From: Caenorhabditis remanei | Taxonomy: Eukaryota; Nematoda; Chromadorea; Rhabditida; Rhabditidae | NCBI RefSeq assembly: GCF_010183535.1 | Contig: NC_071329.1 | Span: 7,316,001-7,380,000, forward strand | DNA length: 64,000 bases | Direction of reading: 5' to 3' | Shown here: positions 33,260-44,820 of the stretch, one piece after another | Numbering within the stretch: position 1 is the stretch's first letter | Layout: each line of letters starts with the position of its first letter | Position numbers and translations under genes: made by a program | Notes under the pieces: generated by a model | Databases searched by the model: none | What the model was told of the DNA's origin: nothing | What the model saw: the letters and a program-made list of their open reading frames with translations, nothing else

Positions 33260-36074
33260 ATGTCTGTTTATCCAGATGTCATCTTTACTTCCAGATATTA
33301 CTATGTCCTAATGGCCTCTTACATTCTCAACGCTCTCACCTTTCGTCACGATCATGACGCAGCCGAGAGAACTTTACATCACTTTTGGGATACGGTAAGT
33401 CACAGTCCTCTAAAAATTATCTTCAAGTTCTTTCCCATAAAAGAAACTATTCGAATGTCGAGAAAGCGTCGATTATTTCCGCATGATTAGCCGGGGTCGT
33501 CGTTCCCGTTTTTGAACGGATGAAAGGGGGGATAAAAAAGGGCTGAAGATGACCTAGTCTCGCTGAATTTGAACTATGTACTGAGAGAAATAAGATAGAA
33601 ATCTGAAGGAAAAGGCTTAGACGATTTTTGTTATTCTTTCACTTTTCCGGAATATTAATTGTTTATTATTGTATTTAGCTAATGACTATAATGGACGATT
33701 TTTTCGTCGACATGGAAAATGTAAGTTTCTTAAAACAAGTTTAGAGATAGCCTGGTTGAGGCCTATGCCATGGAGTAGCTTCTAAATTTTACCGGCCACG
33801 AACTATTCACAACTGAATTCCAATTCTCAGAAGGATCTATTCGACTCTGGCCTAATAGAAGAACACATTGCAAGTCAACCATTACTGGCTGCCAGTCTTT
33901 TCTCACTCATCGCCTGCTCCATCGGACTCATAATCTTTGCAATAGTGTTTCTCGTCTGCAGGTTTAGAGGTCAATGTGGATCACAGAAATATCAAGTTGG
34001 TAACTTTCCAGAAGATCCAAATATTATTCTTCGTTCTTCCAGGAATACCCATCAAATTCTACCAACTATGCAATATATCTAATGCTTTTCTTCATTTCCT
34101 GGCTTATTGTGACCTCTGCATCCGCTTATTTTGTACTCGCTGGAATCGGATTTTGGAGTGAAAAGTTGGATGCAAGGAAGCCGTTCACCAATGCTTCTTT
34201 AGTGGTTTTCTCCTTTTTTTAAAACAATTCTTTATAGTTTCTATTAGAAAACGGGTTACTGTAAATCTAAAACATCCCGTTTCAATTCAGATTCTCCAAA
34301 AAAAACTCGGAATTTCCAGAGACTCTCCCGAAGCACTATAAGCGACCTGTTTGCCAGTTATGACTACCAGGGAGACTTTGAAAATGTGTCGGAGACACCG
34401 AAGAAGAGTTTGAAAAGGATTCATATTGTGAGTTTTGAGGATGTTTTGAAAAAAAAGAGAACACAAAAACCTGATATTTCAGCATCGAAAACCACTACTT
34501 CAAACATTCCGAAAACGAATTGAAATCCCAATTCGACCATTGGCAGAAGTCACTTTTTCTGGAACATCTGACAAATTTATTACCAAAAATCGACCGGTTT
34601 TAGATTTGAATTCAAATATGAATGAGGTGTCCGAGGAAGAAAAAGTTGATGACGTCATAGTGAGTCTTTAAAGTTAGGTCACAATCTAGATCTTAATTTT
34701 TCTAGAACCTACCTGAATCATTTGTTTCTCGCCAGTTCCCCACCGAAGAGGAGATCAAAAATCAAGTCCAAGAGCATTCTGGAATCCCAGGCATCGCAGA
34801 AATCTTTGGAAACTCTGAAGATCCAGAAGACTCGACAGAAAGTCCAGGAGCTTCAGATGAAAATAATGATGATGACATGGATGGAAATCAATCATTGGTA
34901 GTGACTGGAGGGACGATGACTATAGAAGAGGATTCAGAAGACGATGAAGATGTTGAGAGTGAGGAGACAACGGCTACGACTACAAGTACGACTTCAACGA
35001 CTACTACAGTATCACCTCCAACGACTACAGTAATCACTACAACTACTACAAAATCTACAACTTCCACGACTACAACACCTAAACCAACAACAACAACAAC
35101 TTCAGCCTCGACAACAACAACAACAACTACATTCAATCCTACAACAATTTCTACAACTCAAGTATTTCCGGAAGTCAGCTGGAAACAGATCGAGGAGACA
35201 AATTCGGTGAGTTAGGTGATCGTCTCAAGTTAACGTAACATTATTTCCAGGGCGACGTCCTCGACCAACTCCTAACTCACGCTGAAAATCACCCAGAACT
35301 GCCTGTCGACAACAGTTTGGCCTATAATCCAAAACTGACATATTTCAGTCTCCACTCTAGATTTTTAGTGTTTGTCTGCAGATTGACATTTTGTTTTGTT
35401 GCTCTGGCTCTAGTCTTCGTTGTCCTTCCAACATTTTTTCTTGTGGTTGCTGGAACTGGATGCTATATTTACAGTGATCATCCGATGAATAGAAGTAGTG
35501 TTTCTAATAAGGTAATTAATATGATTCTTGTTGAAATTCATAGATACATTATCTTGCCTTTTCAGATTGGTCAAGTCATCTCCATCAACGCTTCAATCTT
35601 CCTTTTTATGTCTCCTTGTATGCTTATGTTCTCCAGTTTCACCCTTTTCTACACTCATTGTCATGAACTTCTCTGTGCTACAATCCAGCTACAAAACCAA
35701 CAAGCCAGAGGACTAATCGACACGAATCATCAGAGTCTCATCGAGAATTATTCAATCAATACAAATCACTGCGCTCGATCATTGGCACCTGTCCAATCAC
35801 TTCTTCTATCATCTCTTCTGTTATGTATTTCATTGCTTCCATGTGTGTTTGCAATGTTTAAATTGGTCAAATACTACTTCCGAATGAGTAGTGAGTTCTA
35901 TTGGAATGCTGCGGATAACTTTGCGGGAAGACAATTCTCCAAACAACAGGTGAGACAATGAGATATCTACACAAGAGCGAAGTAATTTTCTAGGAATTCC
36001 CTCGCTACCAAAGTACAGTAATCTACCCGGATGATGATATGACGACTGGATATGCAGTTTATGGACAGATATAA
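33260..36074 (+). CDS. Five-pass membrane protein with Thr-rich loop
   Basis: Ten exons (33260-33394, 33679-33720, 33831-33995, 34043-34201, 34320-34427, 34483-34659, 34706-35206, 35251-35511, 35566-35949, 35994-36074) total 2,013 nt, or 670 residues; every exon is a multiple of three. I do not recognise the family. Five hydrophobic segments are clear: SLFSLIACSIGLIIFAIVFL, LMLFFISWLIVTSASAYFVL, FCFVALALVFVVLPTFFLVV, SINASIFLFMSPCMLMFSSF and SLLLSSLLLCISLLPCVFAM. Between the second and third lies a long acidic loop with a run of ~80 Thr-rich residues (TTTTTKSTT), likely O-glycosylated if extracellular. An in-frame ATG at 33311 is an equally good start. Prominin- or tweety-like topology is possible but motif support is lacking. 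Confidence 0.7.
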
Positions 36075-36776
36075 TATGGAAAGATGATTGCTTCAAAACG
36101 GGTCGCCTTCTTGATTGTATTTTTCTGAGATTTTGTATTTGAGTATATTGAACATTTACGGTTTGAGAAGATAATAAGTTAATAAAGATGATAGATTATT
36201 TTGAAAACAGACTTTTATAAAAGTTTTTTGATTTAACAAAATTCTAATTACTCTTTTTTTCTAACTCATCTCATCGAAACACTGCGGTTATTGATCGATT
36301 GGAAAAACTATAAACTCAGTATCCAGTTCCTGAAACCACCAGGAAAAATGTGGGAAAGTGTTCGAGTGGAGACTGAAATATGTCGGTTTTGTATCATAGG
36401 TCAACTTTTGTGGGCATTTGTCGATTGAGCTGAAATTCAGCGTGTATCAGAAGTTGGCTCAAGAGGTCTTCCTGGAAAAAAACTTAAAACGTCATAGAAG
36501 ATTCCAAACTCCAAAACAACTTCTCGGTCAACTAATGAACCCGTTCTCATTAGAGCGAACTCCTCTCCCAGAAACACATTTACTGACTGCAACAATTTTC
36601 TCGAAAACGGCGACAAAACACATCGTAAGTATCTATTTGTCAAGTGAGTCCTCTCCTCTTCTATTTCTTTTCGGTCCCTTGGGGGGATCACTTCACTAAT
36701 CCTCCATTTCAATCGTCTTCTTCTCCTTCTCAATGTGTTCTTCTTTCTTCCTCTTTACTTTTCTAAACGGAGGTCA
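36075..36776. other. Intergenic region upstream of acr-14
   Basis: Short conflicting open frames on both strands and no recognisable gene. It probably includes the 3' UTR of the five-pass gene (AATAAA-like ATTAATAAAG near 36,180) and the acr-14 promoter. Confidence 0.45.
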
Positions 36777-39350
36777 ATGGCTCCTTTTGTTTCAATTTTA
36801 ATAGGTTTTTTGTATATTTGTGGAGTAAAAGCAAGTGTAGATGAGTATCGACTATTGCAGTATTTGAAAGAAGTGAGTTTCTTGAACATCTTGAATTTTG
36901 GATTCTTGAATTTTCAGAATTATGACTCTTTTGAGCGACCCGTGGAGAATAGCTCCGCCCCTTTAGATGTGCAAGTTCGATTTCTTCTTAATCAAATATT
37001 GGATATTGATGAGAAGAATCAAGTGATGTCGATTCTAGCCTACATGGATTATGTGAGACTATTTTTCTAAGTTTCCAGGTCATGATTCTTCCTTTTCTAG
37101 CATTGGAACGACTACAAATTGAAATGGGACCCAAAGATGTTTGGAGGAATCCGAGATGTCCGATTTTCAGGTTTCTTTTTTTCATTGAAATTTTTAATTT
37201 CCGTTTCACAGGAGACGACGATGCCAGTTTCAAGTTATGGAGGCCAGATGTTCTGTTGTTTAACAGGTTCTCTATTGCTTAAAGCATTTTAAAATATCGG
37301 TGTTTTTCAGTGTATCTGAATCATTCGACTCCACTTATTCATCAAGATTTATAGTTTCTTCAAATGGAGATGTTCAGCAAAATCCACCTGGAATATTTAG
37401 ATTTATTTGTCAAGTAATCCTGCTCGAGTTTCAGGAAATCTTAATTTATTAAAATTTCAGATCGATGTCACCTATTACCCATTCGATCGTCAGACATGTT
37501 TTCTGAAACTCGGCTCATGGACATACAACGGACAGTATATCAATTTGGACTTTTTATTGAGAGAAATTATTGGTAATCCTTCTTCGAAAATTAATTCTGA
37601 AACCCTCGTCTGTAGGTCTTCATGGCAATCCAATCGTTGTGGAACCGGAAAGATCCTCTACAAATCCAGCGTCATATTTTGTGAATGAATCTATTGATCT
37701 ACAAGTTTATTTGCAAAATGGAGAATGGGATTTGGAAGGAACTCCTGGTCAGTTAGAGTACTTTAACCTTTTTTCAAAACTTCAAAACTTCAGGAAAACG
37801 AGTGGTTCAGAAATTTGGAACTGATGAATACCATGAACTCTATTTCTATATTCATATCCGACGGAGAACTTTGGCTTATGGAATCAATTTGATTATTCCA
37901 TCTCTTGTTATTTCGATGATGACTATTCTGGGATTCACTCTGCCACCAGATGCTTGTGAGAAGATTACACTAGGTTAGTTATATCTGTAAATAATTCTGA
38001 CTTTGTTCTATTCCAGAAACCACCGTCCTCCTCTCTGTCATCTTTTTCCTTCAAATGGTCTCTAACACTAGTCCTCCACAATCTCAAAGTGTACCTATCC
38101 TAGGTGAGCTCTTTTCAGAATTCTAGTTTCTCCAAATATTGTTTTTTTCAGCCGCCTTCTTCTCTTGTTGTCTAATGTTGGTGGCATGTTCCTGTGTATT
38201 CACAGTGTTAACATTATCTCTTCATCATCGAAAACCAGAAACTCATGAGATGAGCCCGACGGTGAGTGCCCTGGAAATTGAATTTATGTGTCGGTGATGT
38301 ATCGGAGTTCAGTTGAAAATGTCCAACTTTGAGTGTGGGTCGTGGTAATACAGATTGTCCTATCAATTAGATTTTTAATGGATTGTACAGATCAAAAGTA
38401 GAGCTTCATTTTTGTAGTTGACAACTTTCAGTTGATGTAATTTTCAGTGGACAGCTCAAAATTCACTGTATTTTACACTGAAATGGGTCGATTTGAAGGA
38501 GAAATTACTTTTTCGATATGTAACTCTCTAGGAAGTGTCTGTACAAAAAAGTCGTCAACTACAAAAATAAAGCTCTACTTTTGGTCTGTTCGATCCCATC
38601 AAATGTTATTTTGTGGGACAGTTAGTATTAGCATGACACACTCTCAAAGTTAATCATTTTAAACTGAAAAAGGCAAAATATGATATACATATTTTTGGTC
38701 AGTACTGTAATACATTTCTTCAAAGGTCTTCTGAAAACTTTAACTCATTAGTGAAGTGAAATGAAGACGAAATTATAAGAGACTAACATAGAAATCTACA
38801 TTTCCTGCAAAACAAAACCTTTCGTTTTTCTAGATGCGAAAAATCTTCATCGACTGGCTTCCTTACATCCTGTGTATGTGTAAACCAGATCATCCGAAGA
38901 CTCCAAAACCAAAGGTTCTTGGTAAATCGATCGCCCCCATCCACCGATTATCAACTATCCCGATGTTGAATTTACCGAGAGTTTCACAAACTGCATTCCC
39001 AGATAGAAGTGTTTTTGTGTATCATGGTATTTCTTCGCTGTTCTTAAAGGTTTCTTTACATCCATTGCAGAAGTGCCGGCTATTATAAAGAACACTTCTC
39101 GGATATGCTCGGAACTCTTGATTATTGAGAAAGATATCGAGAAGATGGTGAATAAGATTGAGGAGGATTCGAAGGAAGAAATGGTTATTGCATTCTCTTT
39201 TTCTCTTCTATACTTTTGAGTTTTCAGCTTCGTTCCGAGTGGAGATTCGCTGCAATGGCAGTGGATAGGCTGTGTCTTTACGTGTTTTCTGCATTTATCA
39301 CAGCTATTACTTGTGTTTTAATTGTACCTCATATTATTGCTAATTTATAG
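36777..39350 (+). CDS. acr-14: Cys-loop ligand-gated ion channel, nicotinic receptor-like subunit
   Basis: Thirteen exons (36777-36872, 36918-37052, 37101-37170, 37212-37266, 37311-37413, 37461-37572, 37616-37747, 37794-37973, 38017-38103, 38152-38261, 38834-39026, 39071-39183, 39228-39350) total 1,509 nt, or 502 residues. A signal peptide ([14 protein letters not shown]) is followed by ligand-domain strands ([17 protein letters not shown]) and the Cys-loop [15 protein letters not shown], with exactly 13 residues between the Cys. TM1 and TM2 are [19 protein letters not shown] and [21 protein letters not shown]3 is in [17 protein letters not shown], and TM4 is the last exon. Loop C has no vicinal Cys pair, so it reads as a non-alpha subunit. 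The intron at 38262-38833 is long because of a MITE. The symbol comes from synteny in memory. Confidence 0.88.
38290..38709. mobile_element. Tc1/mariner-like MITE, copy 3, in acr-14 intron
   Basis: The right end reads TTTTTGGTCAGTACTGTAA. Internal AGTTGAAAATGTCCAACTTT (left) pairs with ACTCTCAAAGTTAATCATTTT (right), and the blocks GTCGTCAACTACAAAAAT and GGAAGTGTCTGTACAAAAAA match copies 1 and 4. The left terminus is eroded. Confidence 0.7.
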
Positions 39351-39527
39351 ATTATCTTTGGTGAGTTCGTGAGTTTTTTGGTTGAAAAGGTATTCAGGTA
39401 GTTAGAAGTGGAAATTTTTTCGTTTAATTCGAACGTCAATCCACTGTAATTCCCTATGAATAAGTTTTTGCTTAGATTTCCTAACTCCATCAGAATCAAT
39501 TTCGGTAGAGTGCAACTCTAAAACACT

Positions 39528-39532
39528 AGCTT
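39528..39532. repeat. Target-site duplication, left
   Basis: AGCTT immediately before the TG of the left LTR, repeated at 48492-48496 after the CA of the right LTR. A 5-bp duplication is usual for BEL/Pao insertions. The site is about 180 bp past the acr-14 stop codon. Confidence 0.85.
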
Positions 39533-40010
39533 TGTTGAGGAGGTTTATAGGGTTGGTGAACCCAAACCAACTCAAGAAGTGAAAGGTACGGTTACTTAGA
39601 AGGCAAGACAAAGAGGAATAGATTAAACGGTTTATTATAGTTACACTTAAGATGATAGATACCTTTTCCTGACGACGAAGAACGTACGGTTCCAGTAGAC
39701 GACGAACTTGATGATCGAGAAGCAGGCATGGCGAGGAAAGACGTTCAGAGGTGGCGGCGGTGTAGCTGCGATAACTGATAGATACTGATTAGATGTTTCT
39801 CGAGAGCTTCCGTTGACTTTGCCACGTAGTAGAGGTCGTTCCGGTGAGAAGAAATAGTGCATGTCATTCGGTCAGTGGGTAAGGTAGTTTATCAATCTTT
39901 GAGGGTAACGATAAGTTTACCGAAGTAATCTTTTTAATTATACGTGAAGGTGTCTTCGAGTAAGACTGACCCAGTTGGGGAAATATGGATGGAATATTAT
40001 TTCCACGACA
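39533..40010 (-). repeat. 3' LTR of BEL/Pao element
   Basis: 478 bp, TG...CA bounded (TGTTGAGGAGG...TTCCACGACA as read on the plus strand). It appears identical to the copy at 48014-48491 wherever I compared them. It is the 3' LTR because gag and pol run on the minus strand. Confidence 0.95.
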
Positions 40011-40074
40011 CTGGGGGGAGGGAATAGAACTTCCATAGTGGTAGCGTAATGGAAGTTCGTCCCAATTCCTCTGA

Positions 40075-43000
40075 CTAATCAGAGGTGGTTGAGTCTGCAC
40101 TCGACGATTTGAGTGCGTTGTTACGACCATCCGTCGTATTGTTTCCTTTTGCTTTTCGGTGAAGATACGGACGAGTACGTCCCGATTGTACTTCGGACGC
40201 TTGTGGAGGTGTCGGATTTGCTGTAGGCTCGTCCCTTTTAGAATCAACATTTGGGATTGTATCTTGTGGCGCTGCCTCCGAGGCTGGACTCTTCTGATCC
40301 TCTGGTGGCAACTCCAATGGGATGAGGTGATTGACTGACTTTTCCAAGATCCTTTTTCCAATTTTTACTTCAACGGACCGTATTTTTCCGTCTTTTGAAG
40401 GAATTAGTTTTTGAATGACTCCGATGGGCCATCTGTAACGGGCGACTTTGTCTGTGACCACGAATACGGTCGTTCCTGGTTTGGGTGAGTCTCTCGAGTG
40501 AGCTGTTGGGCGTGCGGCCGATTCTCTCAGCAGTGCGTAGTATTCATCCGAGAAGACATTCCATAAATTCTCTCGGACAGCCGCGGTAGATTCGAGCAAT
40601 CTCCTTGTTAACATCTCGGTTTCGCCAGATTTGATCAATCCAAAGATTGTTCCTGATTTTTCTGGTAGTGCCAATGCTGCATTTGGTATCAAATAGTCCA
40701 CAGGTCGAATTGGTTTAGCATCTGCTACGTGGATCTTGTTTGCAGTGATTGGGCGAGAGTTAAGAATTCCTTCTGATTCGATTATCAGACTTTCAAGTTC
40801 CAGGAATGGAATTGTTATTTTACCAAGAACTTTGTGGAGCATATTCTTGACTAGAGCGACAAGACGCTCGTATATCCCTCCTTTCCATGGAGAGAATGGT
40901 GTTATCAACCGAATGTCAATTTCTTTGTCTGCTAGGAATGACGTCAGAGTCATACTCGTATTTATTAGACTCTTTATATCCGTGTTCATAATATTGTACC
41001 CTAACTTGAATGCAGGAGCATTGTCAGACAATATGGATTGTGGTACTCCTCTGCGACCAAAGTATCGCTTCAGGGCTAGTATGAAACTATGAGTTGTATT
41101 GTCCTGGACGATTTCCAGGTGTACTGCACGTGTTACGAGACATGTGACTAACAAGACCCAGATTTTTCCGTTATCTTCTTTTGTTTTGTATCTGAGGGGG
41201 CCAAAATAGTCTAGTCCCACGAATGCAAATGGAGCCACGAGTTGACTTCGAATTTGAGGAAGAGCTGTTGCATAAGGATAGGCGAATGGTCGAGCATGCA
41301 TTTTTTGACAGGTGACACATTCTCTTCTCATTTTTCTTACGAGTGTTCCTATTTTCTCTATCCAATATTTTCTTTGTATGTCCGAGATGACGTCTTTTAT
41401 GCCTTGATGTAGCAGGCTTATGTGAGATTCCATTATAAGTAGGCTAGCTAATGGATGCTTATGGATGATGATGATAGGTTCTTTCATTTCATCTGAATGC
41501 CTGTGATGTCTCGAGTTGACAAATGGTCTGGTATGTCGATACAATCCGTCTTCTGATAACACGGGGTTGAATTTTGCAGGTGGATCCAATCGAAATCGTT
41601 CTTTGGCATCCCGATAATGGTCCGAAATGATGAAGGTTCTGGTGATTTTACGTTTTTCGATCTCGTCCTCATCTTTATCCGCTTGCTCGTATTGCTGCAT
41701 AGTTGACGATTGGTATTTGTATGATCTACCAGGGAACCGTTTGTTCCGTTTCTTGATGCATGAGTGTATGAAACTGAGTACATAGTTACTTATTGTAATC
41801 AGCTTCCTCATATTGTTAGTCCTCGAGTAGGGAACAATTGAGTGGAATTCGTTTTTATCAGATTCCAAGACGTTCACGAGTATGTCAGATTCCGGTATTG
41901 ATGGTTCCGGTTGAACGTGATGTTCTCTAGATAGAACTTTTTCTCGATCCCTCATCACGAAAACGTGAAACTGTTGAGGATCACTCGGTGTTGTCTCCAG
42001 TGTTTGAGGCCAATCTTCTACTTGTCGCTGAAGGAAGGCTGGACCTTTGTGCCACAGTTCGTTGTTCTGAAGTTCTGTGACCGAGCATCCTCTGGTAGCG
42101 ATGTCAGCAGGGTTGATATTTGTTGGCACATATCTTAGTTCTGGATGGAGATTAAGTTCGGATAACTTTTTCAGATTGTTTCTAGTTTCGGTGACCCGAT
42201 TGGCCGCCCATTTTAATCCGATATGATTTCCTATTTTTTGTAGGACCCAATGTAGCACACAGGTACTGTCGGAAAAGAATGTTACTTTTCTAATCGGCAT
42301 ATGTAGTTCTTCGATTAGATTGAGGGCAACATTCGTGCCTGTCTGCAGGGCTAGCAATTCTAGTTGTGGGATCGTAATTCCATTGCGACCTGGTTTGATC
42401 CTTGATTTCGAGAAAATCAGTTGTGACTGGTAATGCTTTCCTTGGTAATCGTATCGCAAGTATGCTGCTGCTGCATAGTGGTCTTGAGAGGCATCTGAGA
42501 AGACGACCAAGTCGACGTGTGTGTAGTCGTATGTTGTGACCAGTTGGCGTGGAATTGTGTATGTATTAACGGTGAATACCTTAGTTATGGCGGTCCACAT
42601 TGGCATGAGTATGTCAGGGATGCGATCTCCCCATTTCAGGTCTGGATTCCACAAAAGTGTGATGAACTTTTTGATTGGCACCACGATAGGCGCTATAAGA
42701 CCGGTTGGGTCATAGTTCATGGCTAGAAATGCGACGACTTCGCGTTTTGTGGGTGTTCCAGCTGGTGGTGTGGCTATCTTGATAGTGATGTTATCTTTTT
42801 CGCTATCCCATAAATGTCCCAGGAGCTTGTTTGTCATCTTTGGGGCTTGGTCTTCGGGTTTTATGAGTTTCATCACTTCAGAGTTGTTGCACAGAAATTC
42901 TCGAAGATTCATGTGCATTTTTTGGAACACCTCCTTCAGTTTCGTGTACAACGATGCTAGCTCGACTGGATCGTTAGTTGTGAGTAGCACGTTGTCAACG

Positions 43001-44820
43001 TACAAGTTTTCGATTATTCTTGCGTTGATAGGATCTGGATCGAATTCCAGGTATTGTAAGATTGTCATTGCCAGCAAGAATGGTGAGCTGGTTACTCCGA
43101 AGGGGAGACGTGTGAACCGATATGTCACTATATTATCCGGGGTTGCGTCTAGCTCGGGATCCTTCAACCAAAGGAAGCGTGTGACATCTCTGCATTGTTT
43201 TTGTAGGCGTACTTGATGAAATGCCTTTTCGATATCCGAGATCATAAGATATTTACTCAGACGACTTCTGATTAAAATGCCCATTATTTTTTGCAGAATA
43301 GAGGGGCCTGGGTGTAGACAATCGTTGAGGGACAATTTCCCTTTTTCATGCGATGATGCGGTTAATACTATTCTCGTCTTTGTGTTGTTGGAGTCCTCTT
43401 TTATGACGTCGCGATGCGGAAAATAGTATACAGGACCATCTGGTACCATGTCAGGTGTTACCAGCTCGATGATCCCAGACTCTAATTGTAGTTGGATAAT
43501 CGCGTGATAATTTAGACGTCGTTCACGTCTTTGTCCCTTCGTAAGTATCACTAGTCGTCGTGTTGCTACTGGTAGATTATTACTTAGTAGATGTTCTCTC
43601 CCATTGAATGGTAGTAGTACTTGTAACAGTTTTAATTCATCTCGAATAGATGTATGCTTGTATTTATTTATAAGCTCTTCGTTTATGCGAGCTTTACTGC
43701 TGACGATTTCAGGTGGTTCCATGCCCAGTAGCTCCAGATTCCAGTGTTGTTCAACTTGTTTGGCCAGCTGTTGATTGGAGATGTTGACGCGTTTTTGTTG
43801 AGGCATGTCGAGGCTCTGGGTATCCACCATGAAAACATCGATATGTTCGCTATCGTCTATAACCAAGATAGAATATATGTTCTGGCTTGGTACCAAGGCG
43901 TTCTTGTCCTTTGGCGGAAAGATGATTGGACCTAGTATGGTGCGAGTCACCATTCGACCGCTCGAGAGTGTGGTCAATTCTTGGTTTATGTTGCCGAGCA
44001 CATTGTTCCCGAGAAGAAGATCTATTGGCATACCATTGTATTTTGACAATTTTCTGATTGGTGCCATGTCGATTTCAAGGTTTTTAAGATCTTCCACTTC
44101 CTGAGAAGTTAACTTCGGCGATGTGAACCGAATGTTCATTCTATCATAGCTGGGCATATTTGCTATCCAGTAGTTTTCGTTTAGATCCACTACTTCCAAG
44201 TCGAAGTAATTGCTCTTATCCGGCCTACTTTCTGAATTGAATCCTGCGAACGCGATGTTACGTTGATTTGTCATCCGCAGTTTGAGTTTGACTGCTGTTT
44301 GAGTCGATAGAATTGAAGTAGACGCTCCGCAATCCACCAAGGCTAATAGTGTGTTTCCTTGTGGGGTTTTTAGTGTCATATAAGGCAACTTGTTATCTTC
44401 TGCTATGTTTCGACTGACATAGATAAGTAGTGGTTCTTTATTGTTTTCTGGACCGATGTCCATGATTTCAAGATTCGGTTTTTCTTTTTTATCAACTAGA
44501 CGAAATTGGTCTTTAGCTATACTTGTCTTTGTTGAATAGGATATGGTTTCGATAGCACCATTATTTGATATAGATTGCTGAGAAGTTGGCGATTTCAACT
44601 TGTTTTTTGTTAGTGGATTCGTCGACGTGTTCGACGTTAGGTTGCCGCCAAGCGGCTTATTGATCGGAGGTTCCATCCTCCTTCCCACGAAAAAACTTTG
44701 AATCGTTGGATTTGGGGATGTCCTCACCGTTCTTCTGCTCTCCGCCGACCTTGGTACAATGTGCCGTATGGTGTCGTTCTTGGCACTTGAAACACGAATT
44801 TTGTGACTTGCATTGCTCAA
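40075..44820 (-). CDS. BEL/Pao pol polyprotein
   Basis: An open frame of 1,581 codons. In order: an aspartic protease-like segment with the active-site motif DCGAS (LLALVDCGASTSILS, residues ~155-175); Pao-type reverse transcriptase with YVDNVLL (~residue 605); RNase H-like region with VVFSDAS and FFSDSTCVLHW (~815-905); integrase zinc-binding HHCC (SHISLLHQG, CVTCQKMH) and the DDE core with GLDYFGPL, ILSDNAPAF and FSPWKGGIYERL (~1190-1385); and a basic C-terminal domain (YRWPIGVIQKL). The first ~50 codons overlap gag in another frame, so translation probably begins by frame change from gag rather than at the first ATG. It stops 64 bp before the 3' LTR. Confidence 0.93.
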   Translation of the reverse strand: MSNASHKIRVSSAKNDTIRHIVPRSAESRRTVRTSPNPTIQSFFVGRRMEPPINKPLGGNLTSNTSTNPLTKNKLKSPTSQQSISNNGAIETISYSTKTSIAKDQFRLVDKKEKPNLEIMDIGPENNKEPLLIYVSRNIAEDNKLPYMTLKTPQGNTLLALVDCGASTSILSTQTAVKLKLRMTNQRNIAFAGFNSESRPDKSNYFDLEVVDLNENYWIANMPSYDRMNIRFTSPKLTSQEVEDLKNLEIDMAPIRKLSKYNGMPIDLLLGNNVLGNINQELTTLSSGRMVTRTILGPIIFPPKDKNALVPSQNIYSILVIDDSEHIDVFMVDTQSLDMPQQKRVNISNQQLAKQVEQHWNLELLGMEPPEIVSSKARINEELINKYKHTSIRDELKLLQVLLPFNGREHLLSNNLPVATRRLVILTKGQRRERRLNYHAIIQLQLESGIIELVTPDMVPDGPVYYFPHRDVIKEDSNNTKTRIVLTASSHEKGKLSLNDCLHPGPSILQKIMGILIRSRLSKYLMISDIEKAFHQVRLQKQCRDVTRFLWLKDPELDATPDNIVTYRFTRLPFGVTSSPFLLAMTILQYLEFDPDPINARIIENLYVDNVLLTTNDPVELASLYTKLKEVFQKMHMNLREFLCNNSEVMKLIKPEDQAPKMTNKLLGHLWDSEKDNITIKIATPPAGTPTKREVVAFLAMNYDPTGLIAPIVVPIKKFITLLWNPDLKWGDRIPDILMPMWTAITKVFTVNTYTIPRQLVTTYDYTHVDLVVFSDASQDHYAAAAYLRYDYQGKHYQSQLIFSKSRIKPGRNGITIPQLELLALQTGTNVALNLIEELHMPIRKVTFFSDSTCVLHWVLQKIGNHIGLKWAANRVTETRNNLKKLSELNLHPELRYVPTNINPADIATRGCSVTELQNNELWHKGPAFLQRQVEDWPQTLETTPSDPQQFHVFVMRDREKVLSREHHVQPEPSIPESDILVNVLESDKNEFHSIVPYSRTNNMRKLITISNYVLSFIHSCIKKRNKRFPGRSYKYQSSTMQQYEQADKDEDEIEKRKITRTFIISDHYRDAKERFRLDPPAKFNPVLSEDGLYRHTRPFVNSRHHRHSDEMKEPIIIIHKHPLASLLIMESHISLLHQGIKDVISDIQRKYWIEKIGTLVRKMRRECVTCQKMHARPFAYPYATALPQIRSQLVAPFAFVGLDYFGPLRYKTKEDNGKIWVLLVTCLVTRAVHLEIVQDNTTHSFILALKRYFGRRGVPQSILSDNAPAFKLGYNIMNTDIKSLINTSMTLTSFLADKEIDIRLITPFSPWKGGIYERLVALVKNMLHKVLGKITIPFLELESLIIESEGILNSRPITANKIHVADAKPIRPVDYLIPNAALALPEKSGTIFGLIKSGETEMLTRRLLESTAAVRENLWNVFSDEYYALLRESAARPTAHSRDSPKPGTTVFVVTDKVARYRWPIGVIQKLIPSKDGKIRSVEVKIGKRILEKSVNHLIPLELPPEDQKSPASEAAPQDTIPNVDSKRDEPTANPTPPQASEVQSGRTRPYLHRKAKGNNTTDGRNNALKSSSADSTTSD

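Noticed and set aside
34980..35150. ACN microsatellite-like run as a stand-alone repeat
   Set aside because: It is coding, in frame with flanking exons of the five-pass membrane protein, so described there.
39647..39862. 71-codon frame present in both LTRs
   Set aside because: It exists twice only because the LTRs are identical; no domain, so treated as LTR sequence.
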